Counted from the first letter of the stretch, positions 36,319 through 44,278 are shown. The stretch: 64,000 nt of DNA from Vibrio hannami (GCF_029589055.1 NZ_JARQZP010000003.1:124001-188000), one strand, 5' to 3'. Notes: generated by a model not told the origin, from the sequence alone. Program-made: numbers and translations.

Positions 36319-36500
36319 ATGGATACCGACCCAAATTACTTGAAGGTTGACGATGCTGGTTGTCGTGTTGAAGGAAACGTTGTTTTACCTATTTTGATGC
36401 ATTTCATCCAGATTCAAACTACATCACTCACTTGAAGGAACATTACCAACGAGGCGGACTTGGTGCTCGAGTGGATTTAGCGAACTTTTCCCTTTTTTAA
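36319..36500 (+). pseudogene. Tryptophanyl-tRNA synthetase (trpS) fragment, frameshifted
   Basis: The reading MDTDPNYLKVDD, then CRVEGNVV, and in the -1 frame TYFDAFHPDSNYITHLKEHY followed by QRGGLG, matches the C-terminal region of bacterial TrpS (MYTDP-x-HL-x-V-x-D-x-G...VEGN-x-VFTYLDAF-x-PD...LK-x-HY-x-RGGLGD). One T is missing from a T run near 36382-36386. After RGGLG the similarity stops and a foreign tail leads to a stop at 36498. The N-terminal catalytic part is absent. It is a non-functional remnant, joined tail-to-tail to a methyltransferase fragment on the other strand. Confidence 0.6.
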
Positions 36501-36624
36501 ATGACTCAACATCATAAAATTTTGACTTTATATGGACGTCAGTTCTGGAGTCCCATGCCTTTTTGTTTAATTTTAAGTAGTTTGTCTTATTACTCGCATT
36601 GCCTTGTGTTTTTGTTGATATCAT
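36424..36624 (-). pseudogene. N-terminal fragment of a class I SAM-dependent methyltransferase
   Basis: Reads NYLKLNKKAWDSRTDVHIKS and then KFYDVESFKKGKSSLNPLE, the typical N-terminus of a family of SAM-dependent methyltransferases (N-x-x-W-x-x-R/K-T-x-x-H...FYD-x-x-x-F-x-x-GKSSL-x-x-x-E). The SAM-binding glycine motif that should follow is gone; the frame instead runs antisense into the trpS remnant and stops. Its ATG overlaps the stop of the NmrA-like gene (ATGA), so the two once formed an operon. A deletion or rearrangement near 36465-36475 removed its 3' part. Confidence 0.5.
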
Positions 36625-37489
36625 TTATCTAAGAGGTAGAGTTTTCGAAAGTGTTCGGCCAGTTTTTTGTTCCCACTCGGGGGAGCTATCATATCTCCTG
36701 CACTGACAGCAAGAAAAAATTCTGCGGGTCCTCCTATGCGCTCAGGTAGAGAAGCCGCAATAAACAACGCTGTTTTTCGTACCCAGTCCGGCAAATGTGT
36801 CACTTTTGCGATTCTGTTCTGAGATTCAAATGCTAATTCTGCTATCTGGCTTACAGATAATGTCTCAGGTCCGCCCACACTTAATTCACGATCATTCTTG
36901 TCGATGGCTTTTACGCAAAAATCCGCAAGATCTTCGCCATGGATAGGGTTTAGTTGAGTTTCTCCGCTTCCAAATACATACGCTCGGCCCGATTGCGCCA
37001 TTTTGTAATATTCTTCCAGGTCGGAAAAAATCCGTTCGGTCTTATGACACAGGGGATTAACTGATGTGTGGAGAGCAGCTTGTCAGCAAATGTCTCTTTG
37101 GCATTGAGCAAACGAACATGTCTGTACTCAGGTGCGTTGAATGCCGAAATATAGATAAATTTTTTTACTCCGGCCCGCAGCGCTTCTTCCAGTAAATTAC
37201 AGTTGCCTTGATAATCGACACCCATATATTTGAGGCCATCTTTTTGCCTTGTGATACCAACACATGAAATAACAATATCTACTTCTTCACAACTTCCCTT
37301 TAGGCTATCAGGGCTGGTAACTTCTGCTATTCTAATTTGTGTATCACTAAGCCCGGTTTGCCTGAGTTTTTCTGCATTTCTTGCTAAAGCAAAAAACTCC
37401 TCACCTGAGTTTTTTAATTGGTTAACGATATGGCGGCCTAGGTATCCAGTTGCTCCTGCAACCAGAACTTTTCTTGTTTTATTCTTCAC
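36621..37489 (-). pseudogene. NmrA/atypical-SDR NAD(P)-binding protein with a -1 frameshift
   Basis: A NAD-dependent epimerase-like/NmrA-like protein (about 288 residues if restored). It starts at GTG 37489 with a GGGGAG site; the cofactor motif is GATGYLGRHIV (about 11-21), with KKFIYISAFNAPEY in the middle. The first frame breaks at RPNGFF, and the second continues SDLEEYYKMAQSG, then VFGSGETQLNPIHGEDLADF to the end. The frames join if one T is restored to the T6 run at 37025-37030. The rest looks intact, so sequencing error is possible. Function unknown; such proteins act as reductases or redox sensors. Confidence 0.65.
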
Positions 37490-37548
37490 TTGTTTGTCTC
37501 CCCAACTGAATTAAGTTCTGAAAGCTTACACCGAAATCTTAGCCATTA

Positions 37549-37568
37549 AATCACCATATGTGGTGATT
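37549..37568. promoter_or_regulatory. Palindrome upstream of the MalT-type regulator locus
   Basis: AATCACCA-TATG-TGGTGATT, perfect eight-base arms with a four-base spacer, 60 bases before the first micro-ORF. It is preceded by TAGCCATTAA, a ten-base string that recurs at 40503-40512 downstream of the regulator gene, again next to inverted repeats. Probable regulator binding site. Confidence 0.5.
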
Positions 37569-37628
37569 ATGTTTTCCATGGTTATTGGTAGTGTGAGCCG
37601 TTGTTTTGTTTACTCAGGAATCACTGCT

Positions 37629-37730
37629 ATGAACTCAATAAACCAGGCTAGATCCGCATTTCTTGTCACTGCTCCATCTGACCATTACCTTGTTTTTTTG
37701 CAGTTAAGCGAGCAACACCGTAAACCGTGA
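37629..37730 (+). CDS. Candidate micro-ORF 1 (33 aa) upstream of MalT-type regulator
   Basis: ATG 37629 with AGGAA nine bases before it encodes a 33-residue peptide (starts MNSINQARSAF). Its TGA overlaps the GTG of the next micro-ORF (GTGA), a coupling arrangement. It is not homologous to anything I recognise and may be a leader peptide rather than a functional product. Support is arrangement only. Confidence 0.35.
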   Translation: MNSINQARSAFLVTAPSDHYLVFLQLSEQHRKP

Positions 37731-37867
37731 CTCTTTTGGGGCTGTGTACCTTGTTAGAATCTTATAAAACCTTCTCTAGTCTGTTTGGAGTTGCCTTGAT
37801 ACTCTGGTTTTTACTATTGTATATAGTACTTCCAACCTCTTTTCAGACTTGGAAAGGGCGAGAATAA
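37727..37867 (+). CDS. Candidate micro-ORF 2 (46 aa), single membrane helix
   Basis: GTG 37727 overlaps the stop of micro-ORF 1 and the frame ends 17 bases before the MalT-type regulator gene. The peptide has one clear hydrophobic helix (FGVALILWFLLLYIVLP, about 21-37) and a short basic tail (WKGRE), so it would be a small inner-membrane protein. No family is recognised. Coupling and placement make it more likely than a random frame, but conservation in relatives is needed. Confidence 0.4.
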   Translation: MTLLGLCTLLESYKTFSSLFGVALILWFLLLYIVLPTSFQTWKGRE

Positions 37868-37884
37868 CGTTCCAGAGCATGTGA

Positions 37885-40443
37885 ATGATTATTAAAACGA
37901 AACTTTACATTCCTGAGCCTAAATCAAACTATGTGTTGAGACAGGCTCTATCGGATAAACTAAAGCAAATTTTTAATACTAAACTTACGCTTGTATCCGC
38001 TCCCGCAGGTTTTGGTAAATCAAACCTGGTTGCGGATTGGTGTTCCCGAAAGGAAGAAAAGCTTGCCTGGTTATCTTTGGACAGTAATGACAAAAACACT
38101 GACACCTTTTTGAGTTACCTTATCGCAGCTTTCAGAGAGGCGGACATTACCCTTGCGCAAGAAGCATGGGATCTCGTTCAGGTGCAGAAAGAGATCAATG
38201 CAGACCACGTAATTACCAGCCTGATAAATGAGTTAGCCTATTATCAGAAAGAGCTAACTTTGATACTGGATGATTATCATTTAGCTAGCTCCGCTGTGAC
38301 AGATTCTGTTATCAATAACTTTCTAGACAGAATGCCTGAAAACATTCACCTGGTTCTTATCACGCGCTCAGATCCGTCAATTTCTCTCGCCAGACTAAGG
38401 GCGGAAGGAGAGCTTATTGAAATTCGCGCATCCGACTTAAAATTTACGGATGAAGAAGCCGGGAGGCTGTTGAGTTACACCTGTTATGCGCAGTTGGAAA
38501 AAAGTGATGTGGCCGCTGTAAATAGAATAACGGAAGGTTGGGCAGTTGGTTTGCAACTCTCTTCTTTGGCACTCAATAGTAGTGCTCATCCTGAAGATAT
38601 AATCACTCGGCTCTCAGGTACGCATACCTATATTCTCGATTACCTGACAGAGCAAGTACTCTCTGGTATGAACGAAAAGGTGCGACACTTTTTACGTGAA
38701 ACTTTCTTCCTGAAAGTGCTTTCTGTCGAGTTTTGCAATCATGTACTAAACAGGGAAGACTGTGGTGAAATACTCACTTACCTAGAGTCAAACAACATCT
38801 TTCTTATCTCTCTGGATAATGAGAGAAACTGGTATCGTTATCATCACCTCTTTGCTGATGTTTTACGCATTCACGCCCATATCACAGAGGAGAGAATGCG
38901 TGAGCTGAATATGCGTGCGGTGGCATGGATGGCCGACAAGGATCGCCTCGCTGATGCGGTTCAATATATTCGTTGCTGTGGGGAAAAAGAGCTGCTGAGG
39001 CTATTAGAAAACCATTGGCCAACCGCACGTACATATTCACATGATTCTCAACTGATAGAGTGGCTTGCATCGGTCGATATAGAAAGCATTCAAGCATTTC
39101 CAGTTTTATCAGGCTACTACAGTTTGGTGCTTTTGCCTCACAACCCCGAGCAAGGAATGTTTTTGCTTGATGCAACAAAGGAACATTTCGAGCGATGTGT
39201 CACACCATTAAACGACCAGGAAAAAACAGCTCTGGGTATAGTCAATATCGGGCAAGCCTATATATATGCGGCTCAAAGCAATACCAGAGAAGTACTTGAG
39301 CGGGTTCGTAATGCTTTGAATGTGTTACCAACAAATGAACAGGTTTGGCGTGGCTCTTCCCGAGCCTTAGAAGGTATTGCGTTATGGCGGGATGGCGAGA
39401 TTTCTGCTGCGGAACGTAGCCTTAAAGCCGCTGTGGCCAATATGGACCGCTCTGAAGATATCAGCGCTAAAATCACAAGCCGTTTTTTACTGGGAGATTT
39501 CTATTACCAGTTTGGCTGGTTGACTAAGGCTAGGTCTGTTGTCGAATCGGCGATTGATAGGGTTGATCAAAGTAGAAGCTACACTGTCGAAGGTAGTGCT
39601 GATGTATATCTGTTGCTTTCAGAAATTGAATTTGAGCAAGGCAACATTGAGAGCGCATTAAGTTTGCTTGATACTGCTCAGCAGTTTGGTGCTTCAGGCT
39701 CTATGCAGGAAACAAAATACCGTTATCCGCTAATTTCTGGAAGGATTGCTTCCGTAGAGAACCGTATTGAAGATGCTTTAAAGTACATCAGTGATGCAGA
39801 GGCCCTGTATGTTGAGACGCCCAATCCATGCCATCGACCACCCTCGCTCTGGAAAGGTATTATCCTGCTTAACCAAGGCAGCCGTGAATTACTCACAAAA
39901 CAGACTCTTTGTTCCACGCCTCTTCATATCAATAGCTTAGCCTATTTAACTTATCTCATTACACAGCCAAACGAGCGAAGGGAAGTCTCGTCGACTCAGG
40001 ATAATGCCTTCTCTGAGGATACACCGCCTACATTACAGTTTGTTCAGAAAGTGGCTTGTGCTATCGACGCTGAAGCTAACAAAGATAAAAAATCTGCAGA
40101 GCATGCACTTAGGCAGGCGGTATTGCTAATGGCAGAGAATGGCGCCGATGTATGGCGTATAGAGATCAAAGCTGTACATGAGCTATTTACAAGATATGAT
40201 TTAGCACCGAAAAAGCTCTCACCAATGATAATAGCAGATTCACTGGTTGAGACTTTAAGTGCAAAAGAGACGCAAGTCCTGCAGTGGCTAGACACTGAAC
40301 TCAGCGGCCCTCAAATTGCGTCAAAGCTTTTCGTTAGCCTCAATACGCTCAGAACTCACACAAAAAACATCTATTCAAAGCTTGGTGTCAGCAACCGCCG
40401 CGCCGCCATAAATAAAGCGAAGTTACATAAGTTACTTTCTTGA
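37885..40443 (+). CDS. MalT-type STAND ATPase/LuxR-family transcriptional activator
   Basis: An 852-residue MalT-like regulator. Order: N-terminal IIKTKLYIPEP typical of the family; STAND NTPase domain with Walker A APAGFGKSN (about 40-48) and Walker B-like LTLILDDYH (about 127); winged-helix/TPR-like sensor region (about 400-750); and C-terminal LuxR helix-turn-helix (LSAKETQVLQWL to LGVSNRRAAINKAKL, about 788-848). Such proteins bind ATP and an inducer, then activate transcription. No maltose genes are nearby; instead it is flanked by micro-ORFs and palindromes, so its target may be local. The start follows micro-ORF 2 closely. Confidence 0.88.
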   Translation: MIIKTKLYIPEPKSNYVLRQALSDKLKQIFNTKLTLVSAPAGFGKSNLVADWCSRKEEKLAWLSLDSNDKNTDTFLSYLIAAFREADITLAQEAWDLVQVQKEINADHVITSLINELAYYQKELTLILDDYHLASSAVTDSVINNFLDRMPENIHLVLITRSDPSISLARLRAEGELIEIRASDLKFTDEEAGRLLSYTCYAQLEKSDVAAVNRITEGWAVGLQLSSLALNSSAHPEDIITRLSGTHTYILDYLTEQVLSGMNEKVRHFLRETFFLKVLSVEFCNHVLNREDCGEILTYLESNNIFLISLDNERNWYRYHHLFADVLRIHAHITEERMRELNMRAVAWMADKDRLADAVQYIRCCGEKELLRLLENHWPTARTYSHDSQLIEWLASVDIESIQAFPVLSGYYSLVLLPHNPEQGMFLLDATKEHFERCVTPLNDQEKTALGIVNIGQAYIYAAQSNTREVLERVRNALNVLPTNEQVWRGSSRALEGIALWRDGEISAAERSLKAAVANMDRSEDISAKITSRFLLGDFYYQFGWLTKARSVVESAIDRVDQSRSYTVEGSADVYLLLSEIEFEQGNIESALSLLDTAQQFGASGSMQETKYRYPLISGRIASVENRIEDALKYISDAEALYVETPNPCHRPPSLWKGIILLNQGSRELLTKQTLCSTPLHINSLAYLTYLITQPNERREVSSTQDNAFSEDTPPTLQFVQKVACAIDAEANKDKKSAEHALRQAVLLMAENGADVWRIEIKAVHELFTRYDLAPKKLSPMIIADSLVETLSAKETQVLQWLDTELSGPQIASKLFVSLNTLRTHTKNIYSKLGVSNRRAAINKAKLHKLLS

Positions 40444-40460
40444 ACCAAACTATGATAATT

Positions 40461-40526
40461 CACATCATCTGGTGATGTGTGTAAAGAGCCCTGTGGGTAA
40501 TCTAGCCATTAAGCAAATCCGCTTAA
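40461..40526. promoter_or_regulatory. Two inverted repeats downstream of the MalT-type gene
   Basis: CACATCA-N5-TGATGTG (40461-40479) shares TGGTGAT with the palindrome at 37549-37568. Then TTAAGC-N6-GCTTAA (40509-40526) follows a second copy of TAGCCATTAA (40503-40512). They precede the 47-residue secreted-peptide gene by about 75 and 26 bases. No T tract follows the first repeat, so a control site is likelier than a terminator. Confidence 0.45.
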
Positions 40527-40551
40527 CCTCTCAATAAAATAAGGGCTTATT

Positions 40552-40695
40552 ATGAACTCAAAACTCAATTTTCTGGCAATGTCTGGCTTAATATTATTTT
40601 TTGGTACAGTCGCTAACGCCGCAGAAAAGCTCAATGGAGAAACACGTGATGCCGGCGGAATTGGTTGGGGAGCAAATATCGGATACCGTTTTTAG
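40552..40695 (+). CDS. Candidate small secreted peptide (47 aa)
   Basis: ATG 40552 with AAGGG nine bases upstream. The product has a textbook signal peptide (MNSK, hydrophobic core LAMSGLILFFGTV, ANA-A cleavage near residue 23), leaving about 24 residues ending GGIGWGANIGYRF. The glycine/aromatic C-terminus with final Phe resembles the last strand of outer-membrane proteins, or it may be a free peptide. It lies between the MalT-type regulator with its palindromes and a 78-residue gene 19 bases downstream. No family recognised. Confidence 0.55.
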   Translation: MNSKLNFLAMSGLILFFGTVANAAEKLNGETRDAGGIGWGANIGYRF

Positions 40696-40714
40696 TTAGC
40701 AGGGGAGATGGATT

Positions 40715-40951
40715 ATGCATAATGTGCACAATGAAGAGTTCGGTCTCTTTAACGTATATGTAGAAGAGAATTTATCTCCAGACTGGCAACAAACTTTTTC
40801 AGAAGTAACCGTACAAAAAGTAGCAAGTGGAACCTGTATTGTGGTTTATTGTAAAGATATGTCAGAGCTTCACGGCATCGTGAATTTGGTTTTCAATATG
40901 GGGCTGAAGTTGCAAGCAGTGATAAAACAAGGGTTTTCTGTAGATGTTTAA
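40715..40951 (+). CDS. Small conserved-type protein of unknown function (78 aa)
   Basis: A 78-residue cytoplasmic protein with ribosome site AGGGGAG. The pattern SPDWQQTF, then a beta-rich stretch (SGTCIVVYCKD) and SELHGIVNLVFNMGLKLQAV resembles a common class of 70-90 residue bacterial proteins with D/E-x-x-W...WF and LHG-L-L-x-K-I-R-D-L-G-L-x-L-x-x-V patterns, often annotated hypothetical. It overlaps the GNAT gene by eight bases. Part of the group of small genes following the MalT-type regulator. Confidence 0.6.
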   Translation: MHNVHNEEFGLFNVYVEENLSPDWQQTFSEVTVQKVASGTCIVVYCKDMSELHGIVNLVFNMGLKLQAVIKQGFSVDV

Positions 40952-41480
40952 ATTGGAAACGGAGCGGCTGATACTACGAGATATGCTGCATGAGGATGAG
41001 GCGACCTTCGTCACTATTTCTCAAGATGCGAAATATCAGCGTTTCTATGATGAGTCGGATTGTGAACCGAATAAATATCGCGAACTAACAAAGTTGTTTA
41101 TTGAACAAGCAAACGAAATTCCGCGGAAATCTTATCAATTAGCTATTGAGCATAAAATGACCGGGCAATTTGTTGGAACAATCTGTTTACGCCTTGAAAA
41201 CGATAATCAAGCTTCAGTGGGGGCTGGGCTATCCAGGGAGTACCAGGGTAGTGGACTGATACAGGAAGCTGCTCAGGCATTGGCACATTATGGATTTTCA
41301 AACCTTGGAGTTCACCGTATTTACGCAGAAACCATCAGTCAAAACCGGGCAGCAATTAGGCTTTGCCAAGCTCTAGGCATGAGAAAAGAGGCACACTTTA
41401 GAGAAAATCGTTACTTCAAAGGCCAATGGTGGGATACGGTCGTGTTGGCTATCCTGCGAGATGAGTGGGGTGGTAGTTAG
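40944..41480 (+). CDS. GNAT-family N-acetyltransferase (RimJ/RimL type)
   Basis: A 178-residue acetyltransferase with the N-terminal FKLETERLILRDM typical of RimJ/RimL-like enzymes, acetyl-CoA-binding region near GAGLSREYQGSGLIQEA (about 92-108), and NLGVHRIYAETISQNRAAIRLCQALGM (about 125-150). It transfers an acetyl group from acetyl-CoA to an amine or protein N-terminus; substrate unknown. The overlap with the preceding 78-residue gene implies co-expression. Confidence 0.88.
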   Translation: MFKLETERLILRDMLHEDEATFVTISQDAKYQRFYDESDCEPNKYRELTKLFIEQANEIPRKSYQLAIEHKMTGQFVGTICLRLENDNQASVGAGLSREYQGSGLIQEAAQALAHYGFSNLGVHRIYAETISQNRAAIRLCQALGMRKEAHFRENRYFKGQWWDTVVLAILRDEWGGS

Positions 41481-41537
41481 AAAACTAAAAGTCACTCAAT
41501 TACTATTTTAATCTGAGGATAAACACGGACGGAAAAT

Positions 41538-41906
41538 ATGGTTCAATTGGCTGCTACTACTTATATATTCATTATTCTGGGAGTGATTGTTTTTCAGTTC
41601 TGCCTTATTGCGGGAGCGCCTTGGGGAAGAATGACTCAAGGCGGCCGCCACGAAGGTGCGTTGCCTGTCTCCGGGCGAATAGCCGCTGGCATCTCTGCCG
41701 TGTTACTCGTCTTTATGGCGACAGGTGTCGCCTCCGAGGCTAAGCTGATTACAAGTTTACCGAAGTGGGTTCCCTATACTGGGTTGACCATACAGGCTTT
41801 AAGTGCCCTTTTAAACTGGATTACTCCCTCCCGAAAAGAGAGACTCATATGGGCACCTACTACCACACTAATGCTAGCATTGGCAGCTTATGTGGTGTTA
41901 ATGTAA
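41538..41906 (+). CDS. Small integral membrane protein of unknown function
   Basis: A 122-residue protein with about four hydrophobic segments (roughly 5-27, 46-66, 78-95, 103-121) and the loop GAPWGRMTQGGRHEGALP between the first two. This arrangement is seen in small uncharacterised bacterial membrane proteins; no catalytic motif is visible. Ribosome site GAGG upstream is distant (about 17 bases). It follows the GNAT gene by 57 bases and may belong to the same transcript. Confidence 0.6.
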   Translation: MVQLAATTYIFIILGVIVFQFCLIAGAPWGRMTQGGRHEGALPVSGRIAAGISAVLLVFMATGVASEAKLITSLPKWVPYTGLTIQALSALLNWITPSRKERLIWAPTTTLMLALAAYVVLM

Positions 41907-41960
41907 GTCTTAACATTCGTTCTTGTCAGGGACTTGGGTAATGTCATGTCCATATGAATT

Positions 41961-42234
41961 ATCGATACAGCACAAGCTGAAGTGGTAGATACTTTCATTG
42001 AGAACACCTCTCTAATGAACACCGCAGAGCAATGGCAAATGGATAACGATGGCTCCACCTGTACTCTAAAGCTAACTCTTCATCAATGTGACGAGTACCC
42101 TATGGTGGCTATCGAAAGAAGTATGAGTGCAATGGTTGCTTGGGCTAACTTACTAAGCGTTTAAAAGGTGGTTTGGAGTTACACCAACACAGTACAGGTT
42201 GCAAAGTCGAAAGGACGGCAAACGTGTGCAATGA
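41961..42234 (+). pseudogene. Decayed AraC-family regulator
   Basis: Two fragments in different frames. The first (41961-42164) reads AEVVDTFIENTSLMNTAEQW and then ERSMSAMVAWANLL, resembling the N-terminal ligand-binding (Arabinose_bd-like) part of some AraC regulators. The second (42157-42234) reads FKRWFGVTPTQYRLQSRKDG and a stop, the unmistakable C-terminal end of an AraC/XylS DNA-binding domain. The intervening part is deleted. Nothing else convincing lies in this 449-base gap apart from a short antisense-free tail before the next gene. Confidence 0.5.
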
Positions 42235-42355
42235 TGTCTATCGGTGACAATCGATTGTCCTTTGGTTTCAGTTTAATTTACGGGCTTGTGTTCGAAGCTT
42301 ATTCTTTAGTATCGTCATGGCGTGACGTGGTGTTAGCTGTTGAGGGGAAGAAATC

Positions 42356-42994
42356 ATGGACAGATTACAAAAATTTGTAGGAGCTGCAGCTTGGATTGAA
42401 GCACTAATTTATATCCATGCCTTTGTATACTTTGGTGCTTTCTGGGCATTTCCCTCGGAAGGTAGTGCATCAGAAAAAATGGCCTATTTAGCAGAAAATC
42501 AGCTTTCTTTTTCAATGATGTATTTCCTGATGTATGTCGTGTTTGGAGTTTTTCTATCCGTTCTCGTCGTGGGATTATTTGAAAAACTAGAATCGACAAA
42601 TGATCCACTTGTCAAAGTCGGTTCAGTCTTCGGCTTTGTTTGGGTTGTTCTGGTTATTGCAAGTGGTATGTTCGCGAATATTGGGCTTGCACATGCTATT
42701 GAACTAATGGACGTATCCGCAGAGAAAGCCTTTGATATATGGAGAGTGATTACAGTATTAATCGAAAGCCTTGGAGGAGGAAACGAACTCGTTGGTGGAC
42801 TCTGGGTTCTGTTACTTAGTCTAGCAGCTTTAAAGGCGAAAATACTTCCACGAGGGCTCAATTACCTTGGTGTGACGGTAGGATTTGCTGGAATTTCTAC
42901 AATATATCCCGCTGAAGTCTTAACCGAAATTTTTGGTATCACTCAGATTCTATGGTTTATCTGGCTGGGGGGATCCTTACGAAGTCAGCGTTGA
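42356..42994 (+). CDS. Multi-span membrane protein (DUF4386-like)
   Basis: A 212-residue protein with about six hydrophobic helices, opening with FVGAAAWIEALIYIHAF and including LIESLGGGNELVGGLWVLLLSLAAL. The pattern of a helix-GGGNE-helix segment and the overall size resemble DUF4386-type proteins. Strong ribosome site GAGGGGAAG precedes ATG 42356. Function unknown. Confidence 0.65.
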   Translation: MDRLQKFVGAAAWIEALIYIHAFVYFGAFWAFPSEGSASEKMAYLAENQLSFSMMYFLMYVVFGVFLSVLVVGLFEKLESTNDPLVKVGSVFGFVWVVLVIASGMFANIGLAHAIELMDVSAEKAFDIWRVITVLIESLGGGNELVGGLWVLLLSLAALKAKILPRGLNYLGVTVGFAGISTIYPAEVLTEIFGITQILWFIWLGGSLRSQR

Positions 42995-43078
42995 ATTAAC
43001 AGATTAGTTGATAGCTAACGTGTGGAATAATTAAACCGACTTAATATAAGGATATAAAATGAGCAAACTTTAACTCTG

Positions 43079-44278
43079 CTATTTTTGTGCGAAAACCCTG
43101 TGTGCGGCATCTTTTATAATTTCCCCTAGAAGATTGCAGTCATCAAGGGTAAAAGTCAGGGGGATTCTCATATCACACATTGAAAAAAGGATACGTTTTG
43201 TATTGGGAAGATCTGGTAAGTTTTCAAAATACTCCCAACTGTCATAAGAACTTGTAAAACCAACAGGCTCTTTATTTCCAAACCACTTCAGCTCTACCCC
43301 TTGTTCAAGGCAGGCAGCTAAAAACTCTTTGACCGTTGATTCATTCTGTCCGATGAGTGAAAACTGTATGGAGCTTCCAACATAACCTTCTTTTGGGTTC
43401 CGCTCAGGGCAGCTAAGGCCATCAACCCGATTAATAGCCTGCTCCAGTATTTTATATCGCTCATTCCAGCGTTGGCACTGATCATCAATATTGCGTAATT
43501 GTGGGCGTAAGATAGCCGCTCTGAGATGGTCCATGCGACAAGAATAGTTTGGAGTTAAAGTATTGATGTCTTCGAAAGCTTTCAGGTTAGGACGCGAAGA
43601 GTGGCGTTCATAGAGCATATAAGATCCCGAATGAATGATGGCACGAGCGATAAGCTCAGCATCGTCGGTTACCAACAATCCACCTTCTCCAGAGTTTATG
43701 TGTTTATATGTCTGGGTGCTAAAGCAGGCAGCCTTGCCAAACGATCCTGATTTTTTGTTGTCCCATGTTGCTCCCATTGTGTGGGCACAATCTTCAATCA
43801 GAGTTAGGTCATATTTTTCGCAGATAGCGGTAATTCGGTCCATATCTGCTATGTGGCCGCGCATGTGAGAGAGCAAGAACCATTTGCTTATGCCTGAAGC
43901 AGCCTTTTTCTCAAGGTCTTCCAAATCGATAGTATAATCGTCGGTGATTTCTACAAGCTCTATGGTTGCTCCGGTATTTTCGATTGCTCCGGGAACGGGG
44001 GCGAGGGTGTATGCATTGCAAAGAACCTTGTCGCCTGCTTTTACACCAGCACTTTTCATTGCAAGATACATGGCGCTGCCACAGGAAGCACAAGCAAGGC
44101 AGTATTTTTTGCCCATATATGCCGCAAATTCTTCTTCAAGAAGCCCAACTTCTCCCTTCTCTTGTGGGGCAAGGTTATACCGATGAAGCTTACCACTTCT
44201 CATGATCTCTACCGCTTTTTCAATGCCTTCTTCGCAGATAGGCTCTTGTTGGGTAAAGTCTTTTGTAAATCTTTTCAT
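43079..44278 (-). CDS. DegT/DnrJ/EryC1/StrS-family aminotransferase
   Basis: A 399-residue PLP enzyme of the sugar-aminotransferase class. The Schiff-base Lys is in STQTYKHINSGEGG (about 190) and the cofactor Asp in LIEDCAHTMGA (about 163). I start it at MKRFTKDF (ATG 44276-44278, site AGGAA); the longer frame overlapping the aspartase stop lacks support. The family usually aminates nucleotide-sugar ketones, but no nucleotide-sugar genes are nearby. Downstream of the aspartase, an amino-acid-related role such as transamination linked to glutamate or aspartate is possible. Substrate unknown. Confidence 0.82.
   Translation of the reverse strand: MKRFTKDFTQQEPICEEGIEKAVEIMRSGKLHRYNLAPQEKGEVGLLEEEFAAYMGKKYCLACASCGSAMYLAMKSAGVKAGDKVLCNAYTLAPVPGAIENTGATIELVEITDDYTIDLEDLEKKAASGISKWFLLSHMRGHIADMDRITAICEKYDLTLIEDCAHTMGATWDNKKSGSFGKAACFSTQTYKHINSGEGGLLVTDDAELIARAIIHSGSYMLYERHSSRPNLKAFEDINTLTPNYSCRMDHLRAAILRPQLRNIDDQCQRWNERYKILEQAINRVDGLSCPERNPKEGYVGSSIQFSLIGQNESTVKEFLAACLEQGVELKWFGNKEPVGFTSSYDSWEYFENLPDLPNTKRILFSMCDMRIPLTFTLDDCNLLGEIIKDAAHRVFAQK

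Noticed and set aside
36601..36624. Methyltransferase fragment as a functional small gene
   Set aside because: It lacks the SAM-binding motif and runs antisense through the trpS remnant, so it is listed as a pseudogene.
42168..42380. 70-codon plus-strand frame
   Set aside because: Overlaps the AraC-remnant frame and the well-supported start of the membrane protein at 42356; no motif.
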